Below, in pieces: positions 51,460 to 60,176 of a DNA stretch of 64,000 nt (its first letter is position 1; each line of letters starts with the position of its first letter). The notes under the pieces were generated by a model. The model was not told the DNA's origin. It was given only the letters and a program-made list of their open reading frames with translations, and made no database searches. The stretch spans positions 744,001 through 808,000 of the forward strand of contig JAWKVX010000002.1 in the NCBI GenBank assembly GCA_041397825.1, written 5' to 3'. Made by a program: the position numbers and the translations under genes. Source of the DNA: JANNSX01 sp041397825 (GTDB lineage: Bacteria; Pseudomonadota; Alphaproteobacteria; Rhizobiales; Hyphomicrobiaceae).

Positions 51460-53810
51460 GCGCGCGCACCGGAAAAGCTGTCTCGAGAGCTGGCGCCATC
51501 AAGGGAGGTGTGAGTGATGCGTTGATGCATGACAGCGGTCTCAAGCATGCAACCGGCGCTGCCCTCTACACCGACGACATTCCCGAACCACCGGGCACCC
51601 TCAAGGTCTACATCGCCCAGAGCAGCGCGGCGCATGCTGAGGTCGAGCGCCTCGACCTGACGGCCGTTCGGGCCGCGCAGGGCGTCGTCGCCGTCTTGAG
51701 CGCCGCGGACATTCCCGGCGTCAACGATGTCAGTCCCATCAAGGGCGACGATCCGATGTTCGCGACAGATACCGTCGAATACGTCGGGCAGGCGATCTTT
51801 GCGGTCGCGGCGGAAACCATCGAGCAGGCTCGCGCTGCTGCGGCAAAGGCTGACGTCCGCTACAAGGAGCACCCGGCGATCCTCACCATCGACGAGGCGC
51901 TCACCGCAGGAAGCTACCTCGAGCCTCCGGCCGTGATGGCATCGGGTGACGCTGCGGTGGCGATCGGAAAGGCGCCACACCAGCTCGAAGGCCGCATTCG
52001 CATCGGCGGGCAGGAGCACTTCTACCTCGAGGGCCAGGCGGCACTCGCCATTCCCGGCGAGGACGGCGACATGCTGGTTCACGCGTCGACCCAGCATCCG
52101 AGCGAGATCCAGCACAAAGTCGCCTCGGTGCTCGGTGTCGCGAACCATGCGGTGACCGTCGAGGTGCGCCGGATGGGGGGCGGCTTCGGAGGCAAGGAGA
52201 GCCAGGGAAACCTGCCGGCCTGCGTCGCAGCATTGGCGGCTCGGCTCACCGGCCGGCCGGCCAAATGCGTTTACGACCGTGACGACGATTTCATGCTGAC
52301 CGGCAAGCGACACGACTTTCGGATCGACTATCGCGTCGGATTCGACGAGGCCGGCCGGATTCTCGGTGTCGAGATGGAGCAGATGGTGCGCTGCGGCATG
52401 TCCTTCGATCTGTCGCAACCGATCGCCGACCGCGCCATGCTGCATGCCGACAACTGCTATTTCCTTCCGGACATCCGAGTCACTTCGCACCGGCTCAAGA
52501 CGCACACGCAGTCGAACACAGCCTTTCGCGGTTTCGGAGGGCCGCAGGGCATGCTCGGCATCGAGCGGATCATCGATCACATCGCCTTCGAGCTCGGCCT
52601 CGACCCTACCGTCGTTCGCCTGCGCAACCTCTACGCGCCCCGCTCTTCTCCGCGCGAGGCGCGAAAGCGCACGCCCTATGGCATGACCGTCGAGGATAAT
52701 GTTGCCGGTGAGATCATTGAGAAGCTCAAAGAGAGCTCCGGATACGCGCAACGGCAGGCCGAGATTCGGATCTTCAATGCCCGGAGTCCAATCCTGAAAC
52801 GCGGCATCGCCCTGACGCCAGTGAAGTTCGGCATCTCCTTCACCAAGACTTTCCTCAATCAGGCCGGGGCGCTCGTGCATCTCTACAATGATGGCTCGAT
52901 CGCGGTGAATCACGGTGGCACCGAGATGGGTCAGGGGCTGCACACGAAGATCGCGCAGGTGGTGGCCGAGGAATTCCAGGTCGATGTCGCCCGCATCAAG
53001 ATCACCGCGACGACGACGGCAAAGGTGCCGAACACCTCGGCGACCGCAGCCTCGTCGGGCTCCGACATGAACGGCATGGCCGCGCGCAATGCGGCTCGCG
53101 CCATCAAGTCGCGTCTCACCCGCTACCTCGCCGAGCGCTTCCAGGTCGAGCCGGGCGAGGTTCGATTTCTTCCGGGCCGCGTCGAGGTCGGCCAGACCGA
53201 GATCGACTTCGACGCGCTGGCCGGCGAGGCGCATCGGGCCCGGATCTCGCTATCAGCAACCGGCTACTATGCGACGCCGAAGCTGCATTGGGACAACGAT
53301 CGCTACACCGGTCGGCCCTTCTTCTATTTCGCCTACGGGGCCGCCGTGACCGAGGTGGCGATCGATACGCTCACCGGCGAGAACCGCATTCTCCGGACAG
53401 ATATCCTCCACGACGTTGGTCGCTCGCTCAATCCGGCTGTCGATCGCGGGCAGATCGAAGGGGGCTTCGTGCAGGGGGCCGGTTGGCTGACGACCGAGGA
53501 ACTCGTCTGGGACGACAAGGGCCGGCTCCTGACGCATGCGCCGTCGACCTACAAGATCCCGGCTTCTTCGGATCGTCCGGTTGAGCTGCATGTCGCCCTG
53601 TTCGAGGGCGAGAACCCGGAGGAGACCATCTATCGCTCGAAGGCCGTCGGCGAGCCGCCTCTGATGCTCGCGATCTCGGTGTTGATGGCGCTGTCGGATG
53701 CCATCGCCTCCGTCGGCGACGGGCGAACCTATCCGGCTCTCGATGCGCCTGCGACGCCGGAGCGGATACTGATGGCGGTCGGGCGTATGAAGACGGCGAG
53801 GCGCGCATGA
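51456..53810 (+). CDS. xdhB: Xanthine dehydrogenase large (molybdopterin) subunit
   Basis: The 784-residue catalytic subunit hydroxylates hypoxanthine and xanthine to urate. Landmarks: VRRMGGGFGGKESQ (molybdopterin), FRGFGGPQGM (substrate-site Arg region), GGTEMGQGLHTKIAQVVAEE, and the C-terminal YRSKAVGEPPLMLAISVL with the catalytic Glu in GEPP. XdhB needs XdhC to load sulfurated Moco. It overlaps xdhA and xdhC by ATGA. Confidence 0.95.
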   Translation: MSARTGKAVSRAGAIKGGVSDALMHDSGLKHATGAALYTDDIPEPPGTLKVYIAQSSAAHAEVERLDLTAVRAAQGVVAVLSAADIPGVNDVSPIKGDDPMFATDTVEYVGQAIFAVAAETIEQARAAAAKADVRYKEHPAILTIDEALTAGSYLEPPAVMASGDAAVAIGKAPHQLEGRIRIGGQEHFYLEGQAALAIPGEDGDMLVHASTQHPSEIQHKVASVLGVANHAVTVEVRRMGGGFGGKESQGNLPACVAALAARLTGRPAKCVYDRDDDFMLTGKRHDFRIDYRVGFDEAGRILGVEMEQMVRCGMSFDLSQPIADRAMLHADNCYFLPDIRVTSHRLKTHTQSNTAFRGFGGPQGMLGIERIIDHIAFELGLDPTVVRLRNLYAPRSSPREARKRTPYGMTVEDNVAGEIIEKLKESSGYAQRQAEIRIFNARSPILKRGIALTPVKFGISFTKTFLNQAGALVHLYNDGSIAVNHGGTEMGQGLHTKIAQVVAEEFQVDVARIKITATTTAKVPNTSATAASSGSDMNGMAARNAARAIKSRLTRYLAERFQVEPGEVRFLPGRVEVGQTEIDFDALAGEAHRARISLSATGYYATPKLHWDNDRYTGRPFFYFAYGAAVTEVAIDTLTGENRILRTDILHDVGRSLNPAVDRGQIEGGFVQGAGWLTTEELVWDDKGRLLTHAPSTYKIPASSDRPVELHVALFEGENPEETIYRSKAVGEPPLMLAISVLMALSDAIASVGDGRTYPALDAPATPERILMAVGRMKTARRA

Positions 53811-54838
53811 GTCTGATCGAAGCCGAGGGGCAGCCCGCGAAAGCGTATGTGCGCGTCACCATCATCGATGCCGACGGCTCGAGCCCTCGCGAGGTGGGCG
53901 CCGCCATGACGGTGGCAGCCAGCGTCGTCGATGGCACGATCGGTGGCGGCGTGTTGGAGCATCAGGCGATGGCCAAGGCACGTGCGATGCTCGTCGCACC
54001 GCAGGCGGGGGTCTGGGAGCGGACCTCAGAGCGGATCGCACTTGGGCCGTCACTCGGCCAGTGTTGCGGCGGTGCCGTCCGATTGCTGTACGAGCCCATA
54101 CGCGATGGCGAGCGAGAAACCCTCGCCGGTCTCGGACGCGCGGCACGCGGCGCCCGAGGCGTGCTCGTCCGGTCGCTCGCAAGCGGCGTCGGCCCCCGGC
54201 TCGTCACCGAGCGACAGGATGTCGGCGATCTGCCGCGACCCGTTGCGCGGGTGGTCGCCGATCTCCTCTCAGGATTGCGCCCGTACCGGGCGGCTCTCGT
54301 CCGGGAGTGGCTCGTCGAGCCGATCCACAGGAATCGGCCGGCTCTCCACGTTTACGGCGCTGGGCATGTCGGCCGCGCCATCCTCCAGATGGCCGCGCCA
54401 CTCGCTCTCGACATCACGTGGCTCGATACCGGGCCGGACCGGTTCCCCTCCGAGATTTCCGAAAGAATCCGCTGCATAACGACTCCGGATCTCTCGATGG
54501 CTGCATCCAAGTGCATCGCCGGCGGTTACCATCTCGTCATGACGTACTCGCATGCGATCGATCTTGCCATCTGCGAGGCGCTCTTGCGGCGGAACGATTT
54601 TGCCTATCTGGGTCTGATCGGCTCGGCGACCAAGCGTTCCCGGTTCCGCTCACGACTTCGTCAGGGGGGGATCGGCGACGCGGCGCTCGACCGGATGACC
54701 TGTCCGATCGGCATCGAAGGCATCGGTGGCAAGGATCCAGGATCGATCGCCTTGGCGACGCTTGCCCAGATCGTTCAAATTGCAGAATCGAGCACCGCCC
54801 GGATCGAGCATTCCAGCCGGGAGGTGGCCCAACCGTGA
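53807..54838 (+). CDS. xdhC: Xanthine dehydrogenase accessory protein XdhC
   Basis: The 343-residue protein inserts the sulfurated molybdenum cofactor into XdhAB. The N-terminal domain has GSSPREVGAAMTV and GTIGGGVLEHQAM, and the Cys in LGQCCGGAVRL. The C-terminal Rossmann domain has LHVYGAGHVGRAILQMAA and YLGLIGSATKRSRFRSRL. Overlap with xdhB (ATGA) and with the ABC ATPase (GTGA) indicates one operon. Confidence 0.93.
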   Translation: MSLIEAEGQPAKAYVRVTIIDADGSSPREVGAAMTVAASVVDGTIGGGVLEHQAMAKARAMLVAPQAGVWERTSERIALGPSLGQCCGGAVRLLYEPIRDGERETLAGLGRAARGARGVLVRSLASGVGPRLVTERQDVGDLPRPVARVVADLLSGLRPYRAALVREWLVEPIHRNRPALHVYGAGHVGRAILQMAAPLALDITWLDTGPDRFPSEISERIRCITTPDLSMAASKCIAGGYHLVMTYSHAIDLAICEALLRRNDFAYLGLIGSATKRSRFRSRLRQGGIGDAALDRMTCPIGIEGIGGKDPGSIALATLAQIVQIAESSTARIEHSSREVAQP

Positions 54839-56373
54839 CCCGATCCTCCGATCATCCGCTCCTTGTGCTCGAAGGCATCTCGAAGAGCTTCCCGGGCGTC
54901 AAGGCCAACGACAACGTGTCTTTCACGCTCGGCCATGGTGAGATACACGCGCTTCTGGGCGAGAATGGCGCCGGCAAATCGACCCTCGTCAAGATGATCT
55001 ATGGTGTGCTGCAACCGGATGCCGGCAGCATGCACTTCAACGGCGAGCCGTATCGACCGAGAAAGCCATCGGATGCCCGAGCGCACGGCATCGGCATGGT
55101 GTTCCAGCATTTCTCGCTTTTCGAGGCGCTGACGGTCAATGAGAATGTGGCGCTCGGCATCAGCCCGGAGCTGGCGCGCGATAACCTGGCGGCGCGCATC
55201 GTGGAGGTGTCCGACTACTACGGCCTGAAGCTCGAGCCGGAGCGGCTCGTCGGGACGCTCTCGGTGGGTGAGCGCCAGCGGGTCGAGATCGTGCGTTGCC
55301 TCCTGCAGAACCCGCGCCTCGTCATCATGGATGAGCCGACGTCGGTGCTGACTCCCCAGGAGGTCGAGACACTGTTCCGGACGCTCCGGCGACTGGCCGA
55401 GGAAGGCTGCTCGATCCTCTACATCTCGCACAAACTCGAGGAGATCCGATCGTTGTGCGACACGGCGACCGTGCTTCGCGGCGGCCGGGTGGTGGCGACG
55501 ACGACGCCGGCCCAGGAGACTGCGCGCAGCCTTGCCGAGATGATGATCGGCACTGCGCTCGCCGCACCGAAACGCGCCGAGACGGCGATCGGTCCGGTTC
55601 GGCTTGCCCTCGACGGTTTGAGGATCCGGAGCGATCAGGCCTTCGGCATTGATATCGAGGACATGACCCTCGAGGTGCGAGCCGGCGAGATCGTCGGCAT
55701 CGCCGGTGTGGCCGGCAACGGCCAGGTGGAGCTGATCGAGGCGCTGATCGGTGAGCTTCGCGCCGACCGTGCCGATGCGATCCTGATCGACGGCAAGCCT
55801 GCCGGCTGGCTCGGGCCCGCGGCGCGGCGCCGGCTCGGCCTGGCATCGGTGCCGGAGGAGCGGCTCGGTCATGCGGCCGTTCCCGACTTGTCGCTCGCCG
55901 ATAACGTCGTGCTCTCGGCCGAGGTGCGGCAGGAGCTGGCGCCCGGCGGCTTCATTAATTCGGGCAAGGTGCAGACGTTTGCGCAGTCCGTGATCGACCG
56001 GTTCAACGTCAAAGCCAATGGCGTTGGTGCGGCGGCTCGGAGCTTGTCGGGTGGCAATCTGCAGAAATTCGTCGTCGGCCGGGAGGTGATGCAGGAGCCG
56101 ACCGTGCTCGTTGCCTCGCAGCCGACCTGGGGGGTCGATGCCGGAGCGGCCGCCTTCATCCACGAAGTGCTGATGGACCTGGCGTCAAAGGGCGCTGCCG
56201 TGCTCGTCATATCGCAGGATCTCGACGAGCTGTTCGAGATCTCGACGCGCATCGCCGTCATCGCCGGCGGCCGGCTGTCGGCGGCCCGTCCGGTCGGCGA
56301 GCTGACCATCGAGGCGATCGGCCTCGCGATGGGCGGCAAGGGTGGGGCGGAAGGGAGCGGCGCGCATGCTTAG
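54835..56373 (+). CDS. ABC transporter ATPase, tandem NBDs (nucleoside/purine importer type)
   Basis: The 512-residue protein starts at GTG; GGGAGGTGG precedes it and GTGA overlaps the xdhC stop. Two ABC domains: the first has ALLGENGAGKSTLVKMIYGV (Walker A), LSVGERQRVEIVRCLLQNPR (signature), then VIMDEPTSVLT; the second has the degenerate Walker A GIAGVAGNGQVELIEALIG and LSGGNLQKFVVGREVM. This class (NupA/YufO-like) energises BMP-type nucleoside importers. No BMP lipoprotein gene is in the window. Overlap with xdhC points to purine uptake. Confidence 0.93.
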   Translation: MTRSSDHPLLVLEGISKSFPGVKANDNVSFTLGHGEIHALLGENGAGKSTLVKMIYGVLQPDAGSMHFNGEPYRPRKPSDARAHGIGMVFQHFSLFEALTVNENVALGISPELARDNLAARIVEVSDYYGLKLEPERLVGTLSVGERQRVEIVRCLLQNPRLVIMDEPTSVLTPQEVETLFRTLRRLAEEGCSILYISHKLEEIRSLCDTATVLRGGRVVATTTPAQETARSLAEMMIGTALAAPKRAETAIGPVRLALDGLRIRSDQAFGIDIEDMTLEVRAGEIVGIAGVAGNGQVELIEALIGELRADRADAILIDGKPAGWLGPAARRRLGLASVPEERLGHAAVPDLSLADNVVLSAEVRQELAPGGFINSGKVQTFAQSVIDRFNVKANGVGAAARSLSGGNLQKFVVGREVMQEPTVLVASQPTWGVDAGAAAFIHEVLMDLASKGAAVLVISQDLDELFEISTRIAVIAGGRLSAARPVGELTIEAIGLAMGGKGGAEGSGAHA

Positions 56374-57451
56374 GCTGCTTCCCCGGCGCGAACCCTCCCG
56401 CGCCATGCTCTACCTGACGCCGTTCCTGGCCGTTGCCCTGACGATGCTCGCCGGCCTCGCTCTATTTGCGCTGCTCGGCAAGGACCCCTTCGAAGCGATC
56501 CGCATCATCTTCCTCGAGCCGCTGATGACCCTCAACGGTCTCTCCGAGCTGACGGTCAAGGCCGCGCCGCTGATCCTGATCGCCACCGGCCTCGCCATCG
56601 GTTTTCGCGCCGGCATCTGGAACATCGGGGCCGAGGGCCAGTACATCATGGGGGCACTGGCGGGCGGCTGCGTGGCGCTGGCGGTCTATCCGGCGGGCGG
56701 ACCATGGCTGCTGCCGCTCATGTGCCTGGCTGGTGCCGCGGGTGGCATCGCCTGGGCGGCGATCCCGGCTATGCTCAGGACCCGGTTCGCCACCAACGAG
56801 ATCCTGGTCAGCCTGATGCTGGTCTACGTGGCAATCCAGTTCCTCAGCGCCATGGTGCACGGACCGCTCCGCGACCCCGACGGTCTGAATTTTCCCGAAA
56901 GCCGGCTTTTCCAGGGCGGCGCCACGGTGCCGGTGCTGGCAGCAGGCAAGCGGGCCCATGTCGGCTTCTTCTTCGCGCTCGCTGCTGTGGCGGCTGGCTG
57001 GGTCCTGCTCGGCCGGCACATTGTCGGATTTCAAATCAAGGTGCTCGGCCAGGCGCCGCAAGCGGCGCGGTTCGCGGGCTACTCCGAGCGACGCCTCGTC
57101 TGGATTACCTTCATCATCTCGGGTGCGCTCGCTGGCCTTGCCGGTTTGTTCGAGGCGGCCGGGCCGGTCGGCCAGCTCGTGCCGGCGCTGCCTGCCGGTT
57201 ATGGCTTTACGGCAATCATCGTCGCCTTTCTCGGACGGCTGAATCCGATCGGCATTCTGCTCGCCGGACTCCTCATGGCGTTGACCTATATCGGCGGCGA
57301 GGCAGCGCAGATCGCCATGAGTCTGCCGAGCGCGACGACGTCCGTGTTCCAGGGGATGCTCCTGTTCTTCCTTCTGGCGAGCGACGTGCTGGTGAACTAT
57401 CGCCTCCAATTCGGTCGCGCGTCTGCTGGCTCCGCCGGCAAGAAACGCTGA
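56366..57451 (+). CDS. ABC transporter permease (nucleoside/purine importer), first
   Basis: The 361-residue membrane protein has about ten helices. Typical landmarks: PLMTLNGLSELTVKAAPLIL, GIWNIGAEGQYIMGALAGGC, RFATNEILVSLMLVYVAIQF and PAGYGFTAIIVAFLGRLNPI. It matches the COG4603 family that pairs with tandem-NBD ATPases. GGGAG is 8 bases before the ATG at 56366; overlap with the ATPase gene is 8 bases. Confidence 0.92.
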   Translation: MLRLLPRREPSRAMLYLTPFLAVALTMLAGLALFALLGKDPFEAIRIIFLEPLMTLNGLSELTVKAAPLILIATGLAIGFRAGIWNIGAEGQYIMGALAGGCVALAVYPAGGPWLLPLMCLAGAAGGIAWAAIPAMLRTRFATNEILVSLMLVYVAIQFLSAMVHGPLRDPDGLNFPESRLFQGGATVPVLAAGKRAHVGFFFALAAVAAGWVLLGRHIVGFQIKVLGQAPQAARFAGYSERRLVWITFIISGALAGLAGLFEAAGPVGQLVPALPAGYGFTAIIVAFLGRLNPIGILLAGLLMALTYIGGEAAQIAMSLPSATTSVFQGMLLFFLLASDVLVNYRLQFGRASAGSAGKKR

Positions 57452-57458
57452 GGGCATC

Positions 57459-58367
57459 ATGGATCTCCTGACTGGAATTCTCGTCAGCCTGGTCGTCGCG
57501 GCGACGCCGCTCGTCTTCGCCGCCATCGGTGAGCTGGTCGTCGAGAAGTCCGGCGTGCTCAACCTCGGCGTCGAAGGGATGATGATCATCGGCGCCATCG
57601 CCGGTTTCGCGGCCACGATCGAGACCGGGAGCTATGTGCCGGGCCTGCTCGCGGCCATGCTGGCGGGGGCTTTGATGGCTCTCCTGTTCGGCGTCATCAC
57701 ACTGTCGCTCCTCGCTAACCAGGTGGCCTCCGGGTTGGCGCTGACGCTGTTCGGGCTAGGTCTCTCGGCCCTGATCGGCCAGCCCTATTCGGGCAAATCG
57801 GCAGGCGCATTCCCGCATCTCTACATACCGGGCCTGTCGGACCTGCCGCTGATCGGGCCACTCGTCTTCGGGCAGGACGGGATGGTCTATCTGTCACTGG
57901 CGGTCGTCGCGGGTGTCGCCTGGTTCCTTCACCGAACGCGCGCGGGTCTCGTGCTCCGTGCCATCGGCGAGAACCACGATGCGGCGCATGCGATCGGCTA
58001 TCCGGTGGTGCTTTATCGCTATGCGGCGCTCGCCTTTGGTGGCGCGTGCGCCGGTCTGGGTGGTGCCTATCTCTCGCTGGTGCAGGCGCCGCTCTGGGTC
58101 GAACGGATGACGGCGGGGCGTGGCTGGATTGCGCTCGCCCTCGTCGTCTTCGCGGCCTGGCGGCCCTGGCGAACGGTTGCCGGCGCCTATCTATTCGGCG
58201 GCGTCACCATTCTGCAGCTGCACGGCCAGGGCCTGGGGCTTAAGATCGAGGCGCAATACCTGTCGATGCTGCCCTATCTCGCGACCATCCTCGTCCTCGT
58301 GCTGATCTCGCGAAGCCGAACGGTGGCGCCGGCCTCGCTCGGCAAACCCTTCCACGCGACGACCTGA
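57459..58367 (+). CDS. ABC transporter permease (nucleoside/purine importer), second
   Basis: The 302-residue membrane protein has about eight helices and is the partner of the preceding permease (COG1079 family). Landmarks: GELVVEKSGVLNLGVEGMMI, LANQVASGLALTLFGLGLSA, GLVLRAIGENHDAAHAIGYP and GRGWIALALVVFAAWRPWRT. Together with the ATPase and the permease at 56366-57451 it completes the membrane part of the importer. Confidence 0.92.
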   Translation: MDLLTGILVSLVVAATPLVFAAIGELVVEKSGVLNLGVEGMMIIGAIAGFAATIETGSYVPGLLAAMLAGALMALLFGVITLSLLANQVASGLALTLFGLGLSALIGQPYSGKSAGAFPHLYIPGLSDLPLIGPLVFGQDGMVYLSLAVVAGVAWFLHRTRAGLVLRAIGENHDAAHAIGYPVVLYRYAALAFGGACAGLGGAYLSLVQAPLWVERMTAGRGWIALALVVFAAWRPWRTVAGAYLFGGVTILQLHGQGLGLKIEAQYLSMLPYLATILVLVLISRSRTVAPASLGKPFHATT

Positions 58368-58379
58368 GCGGAGAAACCG

Positions 58380-59609
58380 ATGGAGCCCGTGCTGGTCGAG
58401 TGGGTCGCTCTCCTCATCCGCTGGCTGCACCTGATCGCCGGCATGGCCTGGATCGGTGCCTCTTTCTACTTCATGCACATCGACGCCAGCCTCAAGCCCG
58501 TGAGCGATATCCCTGCGGGCAAGGGCGGCGAGGCGTGGGAGGTGCATGGCGGCGGCTTCTACCAGGTGCGCAAATATCTCATCGCGCCGGACCATCTGCC
58601 GAGAGAGCTGCTCTGGCACAAATGGCAGAGCTACACGACCTGGATCTCGGGCTTCCTGCTCCTCGTCTGGGTCTACTACCTTGGGGCTTCGCTCTATCTG
58701 ATCGATCCGGCTGTCTGGCCGACGACGCCAGGAATCGCTGCCGCGGTCGGGATCGGCAGCCTCGTCGCCGGCTGGGTTCTTTACGATCTCCTCTGCCGGT
58801 CGCCGTTGGGCAGAAGCGATCTCTGGCTCGCCGTCGCCGGATTCGCCATCGTAGTCGCCGCGGCCTATCTCTACGGCCGCGTCTTCGGCGGGCGGGCGGC
58901 GATGCTCCATACGGGCGCGCTGATGGCGACCTGGATGAGCGGCAACGTTGCCATGCTCATCATTCCGAACCAGCGCAAGGTGGTGGCGTCGCTGCTCGCC
59001 GGCGAGGCACCCGATCCAGCCCTCGGCAAGGCCGCCAAGCAGCGCTCGAGTCACAACAACTACCTGACCCTGCCTGTCGTCTTTCTGATGCTGTCCGGTC
59101 ACTATCCGCTCGTCTATGCGTCCGGCTACGGCTGGGTGACGGTGGCGCTGGTTCTCGTCGCCGGCGGTGTCATCCGCCATTTCTACAACGAGCGTCATGC
59201 GGGCCGTGGCGATCCGTGGTGGACGTGGCTTGTCGCAGCGGTCTGCATCCTGATGATGATCTGGCTCAGTCAGACGGCGACGCCCGACGGTCGGGCTGCA
59301 CTCGGCCTTGCACCAAAGGAGCCTGCACCATCGCTCATCGCGCAATCGGCTGCGCCGGCCGAGATAGCGGATGTCGTCATCTCGCGCTGCTCGATGTGCC
59401 ACGGCGCGAGCCCCTCCTGGGAGGGCATCGGCATCGCACCGAAAGGCGTGCTGCTCGACACACCGGAGCATGTCGCACGGCAAGCCGATGCCATCCGGGT
59501 CTTCGCCGTGATGACCAAGGCCATGCCGCCGCACAACATCACCGAGATGACGCAAGAGGAGCGGCAGACCTTGCAGACCTGGCTCGACCGGACGGCGGAC
59601 GCGCCCTAA
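58380..59609 (+). CDS. puuD: Membrane-bound urate oxidase PuuD with C-terminal cytochrome c domain
   Basis: The 409-residue inner-membrane protein has about eight helices (RWLHLIAGMAWIGASFYFMH at the N-terminus, ILMMIWLSQTA near 300) and a periplasmic haem-c domain: CSMCHG (C337, C340, H341), with a likely axial Met in KAMPPHN. This architecture is the membrane-bound urate hydroxylase that oxidises urate to 5-hydroxyisourate and passes electrons to the respiratory chain. GGAGAAACCG lies before the ATG. It replaces soluble uricase, and its product goes to UraH. Confidence 0.94.
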   Translation: MEPVLVEWVALLIRWLHLIAGMAWIGASFYFMHIDASLKPVSDIPAGKGGEAWEVHGGGFYQVRKYLIAPDHLPRELLWHKWQSYTTWISGFLLLVWVYYLGASLYLIDPAVWPTTPGIAAAVGIGSLVAGWVLYDLLCRSPLGRSDLWLAVAGFAIVVAAAYLYGRVFGGRAAMLHTGALMATWMSGNVAMLIIPNQRKVVASLLAGEAPDPALGKAAKQRSSHNNYLTLPVVFLMLSGHYPLVYASGYGWVTVALVLVAGGVIRHFYNERHAGRGDPWWTWLVAAVCILMMIWLSQTATPDGRAALGLAPKEPAPSLIAQSAAPAEIADVVISRCSMCHGASPSWEGIGIAPKGVLLDTPEHVARQADAIRVFAVMTKAMPPHNITEMTQEERQTLQTWLDRTADAP

Positions 59610-59654
59610 GCTGAGTATGCGATGCCCATCTGCCATAGAGCGCCCTGACCGCCC

Positions 59655-60176
59655 ATGCCGCACAACTCCGACATCCGCATCAACGCACTCGCCGTCGAGC
59701 GATTGACGAAGGCCGCCTTTGCTCCCTTCGGCGACGTGGTCGAGATCGAGGGTGCCGAGGAATGGCGGATCAACCAGGGCTTCGCGCGCCGCTTCGCCGA
59801 TCTCGCGACGATCGAGATCGGCGGCGTCGAGGGCCGGCCGATGCTCTCCATCATCAGTGCCCGGCAGTGGCCGCTGCCAATGCGTATCGGTATGCTCGAG
59901 CGGCACCCGCTCGGCAGTCAGTGCTTCTATCCTTTGAGCAAGCAGGATTGGCTCATCGTCGTCGCCGAAGGGGCGAAGACGCCCGATCTCGGATCGTTGC
60001 GCTGCTTTCTCGCCGCCGGCACGCAGGGGGTCAACTACCGAGCCAATGTCTGGCATCACCCGGTGTTGCCGCTCGCTATGACGCAGGACTTCCTGGTGGT
60101 CGACCGCGCCGGACCGGGCAACAACCTCGAGGAGTCCTGGTTTCCGAAAGCTGCCGAGCGGATCATTCAGCTCTGA
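59655..60176 (+). CDS. allA: Ureidoglycolate lyase
   Basis: The 173-residue enzyme splits ureidoglycolate into glyoxylate and urea. It has KAAFAPFGDVVEIEGAEEW at the start, FYPLSKQDWLIVVAEGAKTP, and the metal-site block GVNYRANVWHHPVLPLA, as in AllA. It follows PuuD by 45 bases in the same direction. The step before it (allantoicase) and allantoinase are not in the window. Its end overlaps the converging Rieske gene by 14 bases. Confidence 0.93.
   Translation: MPHNSDIRINALAVERLTKAAFAPFGDVVEIEGAEEWRINQGFARRFADLATIEIGGVEGRPMLSIISARQWPLPMRIGMLERHPLGSQCFYPLSKQDWLIVVAEGAKTPDLGSLRCFLAAGTQGVNYRANVWHHPVLPLAMTQDFLVVDRAGPGNNLEESWFPKAAERIIQL

Noticed and set aside
54061..54834. Upstream extension of the ABC ATPase frame into xdhC
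   Set aside because: The extension is basic, low-complexity and out of frame with XdhC; the GTG at 54835 with GGGAGGTGG upstream is a better start.
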